Assembly (NCBI RefSeq): GCF_040717535.1
Contig: NZ_JBFEFI010000001.1
Coordinates: forward strand, 868,001-932,000
Length of the DNA stretch: 64,000 nt
Direction of reading: 5' to 3'
DNA from: Thalassoglobus sp. JC818
GTDB taxonomy: Bacteria; Planctomycetota; Planctomycetia; Planctomycetales; Planctomycetaceae
How positions within the stretch are numbered: position 1 is the first letter of the stretch; each line of letters opens with the position of its first letter. Shown here piece after piece: positions 56,230-64,000 of the stretch. The notes below the pieces were generated by a model. That model had not been told where the DNA came from. It did no database searches and worked only from the letters and a program-made list of their open reading frames with translations. A program made the position numbers and the translations under genes.

Positions 56230-59200
56230 ATGAGCTTTCGCACTCGCACGCTGCTGGGCCTGGTCGTGGCCTCGCTCTTCTCCTCCACGTTGCTTTCCGC
56301 CGCTGACACTGTGTTCAAGGAGACCAACGGACTTGTTGCCGTTGAGGCGGAACACTTTCAGAATCAAAGCAAGACGGAAACTCGAAAGTTCCATCTGACG
56401 ACCGCAGATGAAACTCCGGACGTCACGCCGGATGGGGATCCATCTCACGTCGCTGGGGCAAGTGGCGGAGCCTACCTCGAAATCCTTCCAGACACGCGTC
56501 GCACGCACGACGACAAGCTGATCCGAGGTACAAATTTCTCTCCAAATCCCGGAGACATGGCGGTTCTCGACTACCGAGTCAACTTCTCGACTCCCGGACG
56601 CTACTACGTGTGGGTTCGTGCTTTCTCAACTGGGTCGGAAGACAATGGGCTGCACGTCGGACTGAATGGCGAATGGCCAGAGAGCGGTCAACGACTCCAA
56701 TGGTGTGAAGGCAAACGGACGTGGCGCTGGGACAGCAAACAGCGGACTGAAAAAGTCCATTGTGGTGAACCCCACAAGATCTACCTCGACATCAAAGAGC
56801 CCGGGACACACACGATTCACTTCTCAATGCGGGAAGATGGATTTGAGTTCGACAAGTTCCTGATGACGACTGATTCCAACCTCACTCGTCCCGAAGACGT
56901 CGGACCAGAGAGCGTCGTCCATTCCGGGTCAGCTCCGAAGACTTATGCGTACGTTGCTCCGGAACAAACCGATGACAGCCAACAACCGACTCCATCAGGT
57001 TCAAAACGTATCCTTCAACTTCCGGCAGCAAACTTCACGCTGGATGGAACAAACTACTATCTCGACAAGGGCAAGTGGCTCGCGATCAACCCCGAACAAC
57101 ACAAGTCCGCACACGCCGAACAGACGTTTCCGTTTCCGACCGGTCTCTACGATGTCACGCTAGTCGCGATTGGAGAAAACGATGGCAAATCACAGTACGA
57201 AGTCGCCGTCGATGATCGCTCGATCGGGAAATTTGTTTGCCCCCTGAGCAAACAAACCTTCGAAGAAGGCGACCAGTACACCAAGACCTGGTCCGACGTT
57301 TCAATCACCGAAGGAGCACAAATCCACATCACTTCGCAGATTGCTTCGGCCGATGGTCAGGAATTCAGCCGCGCTCGCTGGGCTGCGATTCAGTTCGTTC
57401 CGAAAGACGCGAAAACCAAGAGAGCAGCTCAACCTTTCCTGATCGCTCAAGCGACAGCAAGTGCTTCCGACACAGCTTCAGGAAGCCCGACGACGCCAGT
57501 CAGCACTGCTGCGTTGATTCAACCACGCAAGCCGAATGGTGACGGCAAAACCACTGTCACTGGAGAACTTAAGCAGTGGCATAAAGTCACGGTGAATCTG
57601 AATGGACCGTATGCTCACGAACAGGACAACGAACCAAATCCATTCACCGATTATCGCATGACGGTCACGTTCACTCATGCAGATGGGACCAAGTACGTGA
57701 TTCCCGGCTACTTCGATGCCGATGGAAATGCTGCGAACTCGTCGGCTGTTTCGGGAATCATGTGGCGTGCGAACTTCGCCCCCGACAAGACAGGGGAGTG
57801 GACTTATAAAGTCGAATTCCTCAGCGGTAAAGGCGTTGCACTCGACAAGTCTGCGAGCAGCGAGCCTCTGACTCCCTTCAACGGACAAGACGGTCAGTTC
57901 ACCGTCGCGAAGAGTGACAAGTCTGGAAGAGACCTTCGAAGCGTCGGCCGTCTGCAGTATGTCGGTAAACACTATCTTCAATTCGCTGGCAGCAAGCAGT
58001 ACTTCCTCAAAGCTGGTGCTGATGCTCCAGAGACTCTCCTGGGATACAAAGACTTCGATGGCACCGTCGCTGGCAAGCCAGATCGTGTTCCTCTCAAGTC
58101 CTACGCACCGCATCTGCAGGACTGGAAAGATGGAGATCCCAACTGGAAAGACGGAAAAGGAAAAGGCCTGATTGGAGCCATCAACTATCTGTCCGGAAAA
58201 GGCTGCAACGCATTTTCTTTCCTGACCTACAACGCAGGTGGCGATGGTGACAACGTCTGGCCGTTCATTCAGCGCGAAGACAAGATGCACTATGACTGCA
58301 GCAAGCTTGATCAGTGGGGAATCGTCTTCGACCACGGAACGAACATGGGAATGTACCTGCACTTCAAATTGCAGGAGACCGAAATGGACGACAACCGCGC
58401 CCGAGGACAATCAGATTACGTGCCTGAATCTCTCGATGGCGGAGCGCTCGGACCACAACGCAAACTGTACTGCCGGGAGATGATTGCCCGGTTCGGACAC
58501 AACCTAGCCTTGAACTGGAATCTCGGCGAGGAAAACACTCAGAGCACAGATGAACATCAAGCGATGCTCAACTACATCGCCGAACTGGACGCTTACCAGC
58601 ACAACCGAGTTCTGCACTCATTCCCCAATGAACAGGACATGCGATACGATCCACTGCTTGGCAACAAGTCGAAGCTGACCGGACTGTCGCTTCAAAACAG
58701 CGGAATTCATGACACTCACTGGCAAACTGCCAAGTGGGTCCGCAAGTCGAGCGAAGCTGGCAAACCATGGATCGTCGCTTTCGACGAATCAGGAAGCGCT
58801 GCCCATGCTCAATGTCCTGACCTTGGATACAAAGGTTACGACGGTCACGATGTCGACGGAAAGATGACCTACACCGAACATCGCGTTCGTCAACAGACTC
58901 TCTGGGGAACACTCATGGGAGGCGGAGCTGGCGTCGAGTACTACTTCGGCTACAAGTACGCCGAGAACGATCTTGTCTGCGAAGACTGGCGAAGTCGGGA
59001 TCGAAGCTGGGACTATTGCCGAATCGCCATTAACTTCTTCCACGAGAATGAAATCCCGTTCTGGGAAATGACAACTCAAAACTCGCTGGTGGGAGTTCCG
59101 GACGAAGACAACTCCAAGTACTGCTTTGCCAAGAACTCAGAGACCTATCTGGTCTATCTGGCAAACGGGGGAACAAGCGATCTGGATCTTTCCCAAGCTG

Positions 59201-59361
59201 ACGGAAAATACAGCGTCGAATGGTTCAACCCCAGAGCAGGGGGCAAATTGCAGAGTGGTTCGGTCGCATCCGTATCAGGAGGTGCTTCCGTCAAACTCGG
59301 CACACCGCCGGCAGATGCAGATCAGGATTGGCTCGTGGTTGTTCGTAAAGTGAACAAATAG
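56230..59361 (+). CDS. Secreted DUF5060 protein, putative glycoside hydrolase
   Basis: This 1043-residue protein has a signal peptide ([24 protein letters not shown]). A carbohydrate-binding-module-like domain follows (VAVEAEHF ... [11 protein letters not shown] ... [10 protein letters not shown]). A second beta domain (about 255-420) leads to the DUF5060 segment [33 protein letters not shown] barrel-type catalytic region (about 600-960) has [20 protein letters not shown] and WIVAFDESG, whose Glu/Asp may be catalytic. The C-terminus resembles a putative collagen-binding domain ([12 protein letters not shown]). It most likely breaks down a polysaccharide outside the cell. The ATG at 56230 follows a GAGAGAG. 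Confidence 0.85.
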   Translation: MSFRTRTLLGLVVASLFSSTLLSAADTVFKETNGLVAVEAEHFQNQSKTETRKFHLTTADETPDVTPDGDPSHVAGASGGAYLEILPDTRRTHDDKLIRGTNFSPNPGDMAVLDYRVNFSTPGRYYVWVRAFSTGSEDNGLHVGLNGEWPESGQRLQWCEGKRTWRWDSKQRTEKVHCGEPHKIYLDIKEPGTHTIHFSMREDGFEFDKFLMTTDSNLTRPEDVGPESVVHSGSAPKTYAYVAPEQTDDSQQPTPSGSKRILQLPAANFTLDGTNYYLDKGKWLAINPEQHKSAHAEQTFPFPTGLYDVTLVAIGENDGKSQYEVAVDDRSIGKFVCPLSKQTFEEGDQYTKTWSDVSITEGAQIHITSQIASADGQEFSRARWAAIQFVPKDAKTKRAAQPFLIAQATASASDTASGSPTTPVSTAALIQPRKPNGDGKTTVTGELKQWHKVTVNLNGPYAHEQDNEPNPFTDYRMTVTFTHADGTKYVIPGYFDADGNAANSSAVSGIMWRANFAPDKTGEWTYKVEFLSGKGVALDKSASSEPLTPFNGQDGQFTVAKSDKSGRDLRSVGRLQYVGKHYLQFAGSKQYFLKAGADAPETLLGYKDFDGTVAGKPDRVPLKSYAPHLQDWKDGDPNWKDGKGKGLIGAINYLSGKGCNAFSFLTYNAGGDGDNVWPFIQREDKMHYDCSKLDQWGIVFDHGTNMGMYLHFKLQETEMDDNRARGQSDYVPESLDGGALGPQRKLYCREMIARFGHNLALNWNLGEENTQSTDEHQAMLNYIAELDAYQHNRVLHSFPNEQDMRYDPLLGNKSKLTGLSLQNSGIHDTHWQTAKWVRKSSEAGKPWIVAFDESGSAAHAQCPDLGYKGYDGHDVDGKMTYTEHRVRQQTLWGTLMGGGAGVEYYFGYKYAENDLVCEDWRSRDRSWDYCRIAINFFHENEIPFWEMTTQNSLVGVPDEDNSKYCFAKNSETYLVYLANGGTSDLDLSQADGKYSVEWFNPRAGGKLQSGSVASVSGGASVKLGTPPADADQDWLVVVRKVNK

Positions 59362-59378
59362 ACCGTCATTCAAGACTT

Positions 59379-59481
59379 GAGCACTTTCTGATTTTGTATG
59401 CACGATCTCGCACGATCAAACACAGCCTTTTAACTTATGAAACAGTGCAAGCGAGTGCACAGGAAAGAGCAACTTGCTCTA
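59379..59481 (+). repeat. Interspersed 105-bp repeat, copy C
   Basis: Runs from GAGCACTTTCTGATTTTG to AGAGCAACTTGCTCTA, beginning 17 bp after the DUF5060 stop codon, in the sense orientation of that gene. It matches copy A at about nine of ten positions. As in copy A, it follows a stop codon closely. Confidence 0.92.
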
Positions 59482-59492
59482 AATGAACAATT

Positions 59493-59526
59493 GGCCGTGG
59501 AAGGGATCAGCTTCCCCTCCACGGCC
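59493..59526. terminator. Bidirectional stem-loop after the DUF5060 gene
   Basis: A perfect 9-bp stem (GGCCGTGGA with TCCACGGCC), with an inner AGGG/CCCC-type pairing, stands between repeat copy C and the convergent PQQ-like gene. No long T-run follows, so it is a terminator by position and stem strength. Confidence 0.7.
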
Positions 59527-59560
59527 GATTTCAGTTTCGTCAAGCATTCGTCAATCGGTG

Positions 59561-60895
59561 TTACTGCTCATCAGCACGCAGTGAGACGGAAACGATTTCT
59601 TCATCGTTTCGAACGTAGCACTGACCGTTCGCAAAAGCAGGATGAGTCCAAACGACGTTGCGTCCAAACGCTTCTCCGGTCGGCTCCAGAACATGGAAGC
59701 GACCAACTTCTTCATATCCCTCGCGAGTCAAGTTGGCGAGGATCAGATCACCTGTCTCACTGAACAGCAGGTATCGACTGCCGTTCTTGATCAGAAACGC
59801 TGTTCCGTGCCCCATGCGATGAGAACCGGTTGTTGGCTCAAACGTTTCCCAGAGTCGCTCACCAGTTTCCAGATCGACACCACGCAGCCCGCCTGTTTTG
59901 CAGTCGACACCGAAGAGTGTTTGCCCGTCAATGAAAGGTGTGCTGTTGGCACAATAAACTGAGTTGCGTGGATGTCCTCGCCACAGCTCTGTGACGGTCG
60001 GAGTCTCTTCATTGAGCTTCAACAGAACGCCGACATCTCCGATTCCGCTCGCGAACAGCAGATTGCCTGACACCTGCGGGGCCATGATGGACATGCCGTA
60101 GCTTGGTTTCAAAGCGACGGACCAGAAAACTTCTCCGGTCTCCGGATCGAGGCCGTTCAGGTTGTCAGCATCCCAGATGAGAAGTTGTTTCCGACCGCCA
60201 GCTTCAATGAGCGTTGGAGGGCAGTAACCCTGTTCTGATGCGGTCAGGGCACGCCACTTCTCTTCGCCTGTTTCAAGATCAAAAGCGACGGCAATACTTC
60301 CAGGTCCGCCCACGACGCAGTAGACCATGTTCCCATCGATCAACGGATGCGATGAGAATCCCCAGATTGGCGTCTTCGCCTGATACTCCTCAGGAAAGTT
60401 CTTCTCCCAGAGGACTTCTCCGTTGTGGCGGTTGAGACAGAGCAGGGTCCCCTCAGCGCCGAGCGTGACCACTCGATCACCATCCACAGTGGGCGTCGTC
60501 CTGGGACCACACGGATAAGAGATTCGGTACTTACATTCGCGAGCGTTGGTCCAGATGATTTCGCCGTTCGATGCATCCAGACACAAAACGCGTTCAGTAC
60601 CAGCGAGTTCGTTGACTGTCCCCGGCCCATTGGTGGGATCGCCCGATTCTCGAATGAAATCAGTCACGTAAACCCGGTCGCCGACGACCGCAGGACCTGC
60701 GTAACCGCCCGCGATGGGAGTTCGCCAGTTCACCTTCAATCCGGAATCCGAGATTTCGGTAACGATTCCTGTCTCATCCCACACAGCGTCGCGATTCACG
60801 CCCCGCCATTGAGGCCAGTCTTCCGAAAAAGCAGCACTGGAAGTCATTCCGACCAACGGGATCAAGACCGTCAGCCCAATCAGCCGTAAATTCAT
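59561..60895 (-). CDS. PQQ-like beta-propeller protein (BamB-like), exported
   Basis: This 444-residue protein has a signal peptide (MNLRLIGLTVLIPLVGMTSSAA). Its PQQ/BamB-like propeller repeats are CLDASNGEIIW, CLNRHNGEVLWEKNF, AFDLETGEEKWRAL, GLDPETGEVFWSVAL and GVDLETGERLWETF. The opening WPQWRG is the usual start of planctomycete outer-membrane-assembly-type PQQ proteins. It lacks any fused enzymatic domain. Function is unproven. GGAGGAG lies five bases before the ATG, and the longer frame is not supported. Confidence 0.88.
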   Translation of the reverse strand: MNLRLIGLTVLIPLVGMTSSAAFSEDWPQWRGVNRDAVWDETGIVTEISDSGLKVNWRTPIAGGYAGPAVVGDRVYVTDFIRESGDPTNGPGTVNELAGTERVLCLDASNGEIIWTNARECKYRISYPCGPRTTPTVDGDRVVTLGAEGTLLCLNRHNGEVLWEKNFPEEYQAKTPIWGFSSHPLIDGNMVYCVVGGPGSIAVAFDLETGEEKWRALTASEQGYCPPTLIEAGGRKQLLIWDADNLNGLDPETGEVFWSVALKPSYGMSIMAPQVSGNLLFASGIGDVGVLLKLNEETPTVTELWRGHPRNSVYCANSTPFIDGQTLFGVDCKTGGLRGVDLETGERLWETFEPTTGSHRMGHGTAFLIKNGSRYLLFSETGDLILANLTREGYEEVGRFHVLEPTGEAFGRNVVWTHPAFANGQCYVRNDEEIVSVSLRADEQ

Positions 60896-61263
60896 GTTTC
60901 TCCTCCGGGATTGAGTCTCGACTGACAGCTTCCCAACTGCAGTCTTGTAAAGACGAAATGAAGACAACTCGATTCTTCGATCGAGTTGCCGGGTTTGCTG
61001 TTCTCGAGGTTTGTTGTTCTCAAACTGTGAACGAACTTGGGATATGAACGGTCATATCTGCGGAATTGGCAACTCAATAGTCGCCTGATGAAGCCGATCA
61101 GCAATACCGCGACGAAACCACATTCATGGGTTCTTTGCACTCGCCAGAAAGTCATTGTTTGATGAAGTGAAGATTGCTCGCTTGAATTGCAGCAAATCAG
61201 AAATGGAGTGGCTCGATTCTTAACGCATTGAAAGTGCACGGCAGTATGACGTCATACAATTCT
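60896..61263. other. Gene-free interval
   Basis: I see no gene, repeat or strong hairpin in these 368 bp. They separate the SpoU gene's stop from the PQQ-like gene's start, both on the minus strand, and should hold the latter's promoter. Confidence 0.5.
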
Positions 61264-62058
61264 TCAAGAATGACAGAGATGGTGTACAAAAATCCCTGCT
61301 GCCATGGCAACATTCAATGAGTCAGCGTCCGCCTGCATGGGGATTGTTACAATCTGATCCGCCGAGGCAAGATACTCTTGTTCAAGTCCGGTATCTTCGT
61401 TTCCAAGCAGCAGGACACATCGCTCGGGCCGCCGAACATCAGACAGAGGAATCGCATCGTCAGACAGCGCAGCTGCCAGGATTTTGAAGTTCCATTGCTG
61501 CCGCAATTGATTGAGATCGCCCAGCAGACTCTGGCTCTCACGAATCGGGATTCGAAAACCGTTTCCCATGGAAACTCGAATCGATCTTCTTGAGAACGGG
61601 TCACTCGTTTGAGAACCGACGATGAGACCGCTCACGCCGAACCCTCTCGCCAGCCGAATGATGGAGCCGACGTTTTCTGGATTCGTCAGAAATGGACAGG
61701 CCAGAATCAAACACTTGTTGGAATCGGTACTCAGAAGTTCATCGAGCGGCGGATTCGCCGGCCGCAATCCGCAGGCCAGCACCCCAGCATGAAAGTTGTA
61801 TCCGAGCAACTCACGAGACATCGCATCCGGAATGACGAACGCCGGGACGTTATGTTTGGACCACTCCTCCGCAAGTGCGAGCTTACCCTCTCGGATCAGA
61901 ATCGACTCCACACTCAAGCCGCTCTGCAGAAGTCGTTCAACAACCTTCTGACCTTCAGCGATGAACTGACCTGACCATCGAGTCAAATTCGTTTTCTTAA
62001 CGTGGCGGTAGACCGCGATTCGTGGATCTTCGATCTCGTTGACAGATGTGATCTGCAT
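61264..62058 (-). CDS. TrmH/SpoU family RNA methyltransferase
   Basis: This 264-residue SPOUT methyltransferase has a substrate-binding N-terminal part (WSGQFIAEGQKVVERLLQSG) and the C-terminal knot motifs: LILACPFLTNPENVGSIIRLARGFGVSGLIV, CVLLLGNEDTGLEQEYLASADQIVTIPMQADADSLNVAMAAGI. Relatives 2'-O-methylate ribose in tRNA or 23S rRNA; the target is unknown. The ATG at 62058 is chosen. The frame's earlier ATG lies in the terminator of the upstream gene, so it is unlikely to be used. Confidence 0.9.
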   Translation of the reverse strand: MQITSVNEIEDPRIAVYRHVKKTNLTRWSGQFIAEGQKVVERLLQSGLSVESILIREGKLALAEEWSKHNVPAFVIPDAMSRELLGYNFHAGVLACGLRPANPPLDELLSTDSNKCLILACPFLTNPENVGSIIRLARGFGVSGLIVGSQTSDPFSRRSIRVSMGNGFRIPIRESQSLLGDLNQLRQQWNFKILAAALSDDAIPLSDVRRPERCVLLLGNEDTGLEQEYLASADQIVTIPMQADADSLNVAMAAGIFVHHLCHS

Positions 62059-62083
62059 ATTCTGGAGAGAACTGATGGGTGTC

Positions 62084-62123
62084 AAAAAAATGAACTGCTT
62101 CACGAGATTTTCATGAAGCAGTT
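62084..62123 (-). terminator. Rho-independent terminator after the oxidoreductase
   Basis: On the minus strand, an 11-bp stem (GAACTGCTTCA with TGAAGCAGTTC, plus-strand 62092-62102 and 62113-62123) is followed by A and seven T (plus-strand 62084-62090). It lies 113 bp past the Gfo/Idh/MocA stop. Confidence 0.9.
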
Positions 62124-62235
62124 CGTCGAGTCAAATTGCTGCGGATGATTTTCACAACCAAGTAAGACCACTCAAGTCCCACGCATGTCATCAAACATGA
62201 ATCAGAACGTTGGGCAATCATCACATGGCGGAAAC

Positions 62236-63705
62236 TTAGCTGATTTCCGGAACGGTGTACTTCTCGCGGTACTCTCGTTTCAGATATTTGTTCGCGGAAT
62301 CGGCGTGCTCACCTTCGAACCGTTCGGTTTTCGGATTGTGCGTCAGGATCGGGCTCATTCGAATTTCCATGTCCGAAAGCTTCACGTCGAACTTTCCGAG
62401 TTGAGACTCCATCGACTTCAACAACAGATCCCATTGTTCCTGAGAAGTATCGATGGAACGAGCCTGTGTCGCATCGAAGGCTTCACCAGCCCGGAATCCG
62501 ACGTTGGCCAGATTGCACCAACCGGTCGAGTGATGTCCGACTTCGACTTCTGCGTTCAGGCTGCTTCGATCTCGCGACCGAACGGCATCGAGGAAGTTGG
62601 CTTTGTGAAGAGCATTAATATCGCCGCCCTTGAACGCGCGAATTTCGCGTCCTTCCTTGTCGACTGCCTTTCCTCGACCACGTTGTCCGAGATAGTAGCC
62701 ACCTTCGCAGGCGACAACATAACCAGACGAAGGACCGTCCGTTGGCAAGCCGGTATTCGTCGGCCATCCGCCACGCTCGTTGGGAGCTTTGTTCAGATTG
62801 CTCAAAGCAATCAGAGTTGGGAACGTGCCTGTGTCGAAATAGACGTAATGGACGTTCGGTGAGTCGGCAGCATCGTTCCAAGCGACGCGTCCGCCGCATG
62901 CAAGAATTCGCTGAGGTGTTTTTACGGAATCCTGATATGCGATATTGCGAACATCATCGAGAACATGAACACCCCAGTTGCCCATTTCTCCAGAACCTGT
63001 ATTCCAGTCCCAGTGCCAGTCGTAGTGGAAGCTGTTGCGATAGAGATCGTCCATCGCGGCTGGTCCACACCACAGGTCGTAGTCGATACCTTCTGGAATC
63101 GGCAGCGGTGTTTCGCGTTTTCCAACCGAAGCACGTGGTCCTAGCCGATTGGCTTGAGCATAAAGGATCTTTCCGAGTGCCTGATCCTCATGAAGGAACT
63201 GTTTGATCTCAGCCTGCATCGGGTCAGATCGCTGTTGAGTTCCGATCTGAACGATTCGGTTTTCTTTTCGAGCAGCTTTGACGACCTGTTCCCCTTCCCA
63301 CTGAGAGTGCGAAAGGGGCTTCTCAACGTAAACATCTTTCCCGGCTTGAATCGCCCAGATCGCCGCCAGACAGTGCCAGTGGTTGCATGTTGCGACAACA
63401 ACAGCATCGACGTTTTTGTCGTCGAGCAATTTGCGAAGGTCCTGATAAGACTGAGCTTCGAATTTCTCGCCCGCCTGACCGGAGCGCTGTTCGTCTGGAT
63501 CGGCGACTGCAACAATCCGTGCTCCCGGAGCACTGCGAAATCCATTGGAAAGTTCGTTGCCTCGTCCGCCCATTCCGATGACACCAATGCCGATTTCGTT
63601 ATTTCGGTTGGTGGATTGAGCTGTCGCGGTGCGTGTCAGCCCGGCTGTTGCTGCGATTCCTGAAGCTGCCGCACCGAGAAAAATACGACGATTGAGTTGA
63701 GACAT
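62236..63705 (-). CDS. Tat-exported Gfo/Idh/MocA family oxidoreductase
   Basis: This 489-residue protein has a Tat signal (NRRIFLGAAASGIAATAGL), GVIGMGGRGNELSNG at the Rossmann start, EKP in VYVEKPLSHSQWEG, and FHYDWHWDWNTGSGEMGNWGVHVLD, the planctomycete-type region. The C-terminus has an extra 60 or so residues compared with the member at 29740. It acts outside the cytoplasm, likely on a sugar-derived compound; the substrate is unknown. A clear terminator ends it. Upstream there is about 295 bp to the window edge with only a short open frame. Confidence 0.9.
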   Translation of the reverse strand: MSQLNRRIFLGAAASGIAATAGLTRTATAQSTNRNNEIGIGVIGMGGRGNELSNGFRSAPGARIVAVADPDEQRSGQAGEKFEAQSYQDLRKLLDDKNVDAVVVATCNHWHCLAAIWAIQAGKDVYVEKPLSHSQWEGEQVVKAARKENRIVQIGTQQRSDPMQAEIKQFLHEDQALGKILYAQANRLGPRASVGKRETPLPIPEGIDYDLWCGPAAMDDLYRNSFHYDWHWDWNTGSGEMGNWGVHVLDDVRNIAYQDSVKTPQRILACGGRVAWNDAADSPNVHYVYFDTGTFPTLIALSNLNKAPNERGGWPTNTGLPTDGPSSGYVVACEGGYYLGQRGRGKAVDKEGREIRAFKGGDINALHKANFLDAVRSRDRSSLNAEVEVGHHSTGWCNLANVGFRAGEAFDATQARSIDTSQEQWDLLLKSMESQLGKFDVKLSDMEIRMSPILTHNPKTERFEGEHADSANKYLKREYREKYTVPEIS

Positions 63706-64000
63706 GAATGATCCCTGAGTTTTTGGCTAAGGAAATGAAGTGATCTTGAGACTGGTTTCGGTCATCCAGCCGAGAAAGATCACCAGAAATGGTCTTTACC
63801 AGTGTAGGCAATCTCCGATTGATTTGACGAGTATGCATCAACAACTCTTTAAGTCTTCACGTGAGCGAAGGAACTTGGCATTTACAGAAGAGTCCTTCTG
63901 GCGAGTTGCCGACAGAACGCCCATATGTTGCATCTTGCTCATCGAAGCGTCATTGCCTATTCTCGGAATCGTCCTAAAACGCATATTCTTTGCAATCGTC
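63706..64000. other. Right-edge interval
   Basis: These 295 bp should hold the oxidoreductase promoter. A plus-strand frame opens at an ATG at 63833 and is still open at the right edge (56 codons, MHQQLFKSSRERRN... ending hydrophobic). It has no ribosome binding site, and I cannot decide whether it is a gene. Confidence 0.4.

Overview
The window reads as an ordinary chromosomal segment of a planctomycete, probably of the Planctomycetales (Planctomicrobium/Rubinisphaera/Gimesia side). This is an inference from gene content. It holds two Tat-exported Gfo/Idh/MocA oxidoreductases of the planctomycete type, a large secreted DUF5060 carbohydrate-active protein, a PEP-CTERM protein, a membrane-anchored Ser/Thr kinase with PD40 repeats, a PQQ-like beta-propeller protein, a secreted tripeptidyl-peptidase II, and outer-membrane assembly genes (BamD-like lipoprotein, LptE-like lipoprotein). 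No rRNA, tRNA, insertion sequence or CRISPR array was found.

Layout. 0-11 kb: a cardiolipin synthase cut by the left edge, TPP II, a Cys-rich membrane protein, an ArsM-type methyltransferase, a prolyl oligopeptidase, a voltage-gated-type K+ channel and a membrane protein. 11-16 kb: a PIN-like protein, a GlsB/YeaQ small membrane protein, a PEP-CTERM protein and an AbiEi/AbiEii type IV toxin-antitoxin pair. 15.5-19 kb: recO, BamD-like and LptE-like genes, and a redoxin. 19.1-19.9 kb is gene-free but holds a string of hairpins, a 16-nt near-perfect complement of the 16S rRNA 3' tail and a terminator; it is the best candidate here for an unannotated RNA. 19.9-25.8 kb: the kinase, then a divergent metal-related locus (MerC-like protein versus a His-rich lipoprotein and an OB-like CxxC lipoprotein) around a TTGCAA dyad. 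25.9-38 kb: mostly unlinked housekeeping and envelope genes (DUF1028, prenyltransferase-repeat protein, SGNH hydrolase, trmB, alkaline-phosphatase-like protein, GIY-YIG/DUF4357 protein, gmd). 38.7-44 kb: deoC, a radical SAM protein and nrfHA (nitrite to ammonia). 44-50 kb: VOC protein, LOG protein, a solitary NuoN-like membrane protein, uvrB, a secreted protein and a GNAT. 50.4-56.1 kb: a compact catabolic locus with a LysR regulator divergent from MFS transporter, Gfo/Idh/MocA dehydrogenase and cyclase-family hydrolase, followed by an isopropylmalate/tartrate-dehydrogenase-like gene. 56-64 kb: DUF5060 protein, PQQ-like propeller, SpoU methyltransferase and a second Tat oxidoreductase.

A roughly 105-bp repeat occurs in three clear copies and one decayed copy (37.5, 49.7, 54.9 and 59.4 kb), always between genes. 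It has short terminal inverted repeats and internal complementary arms. Several start codons were moved downstream from the longest open frame, because signal peptides, ribosome binding sites or this repeat show where the real protein begins.
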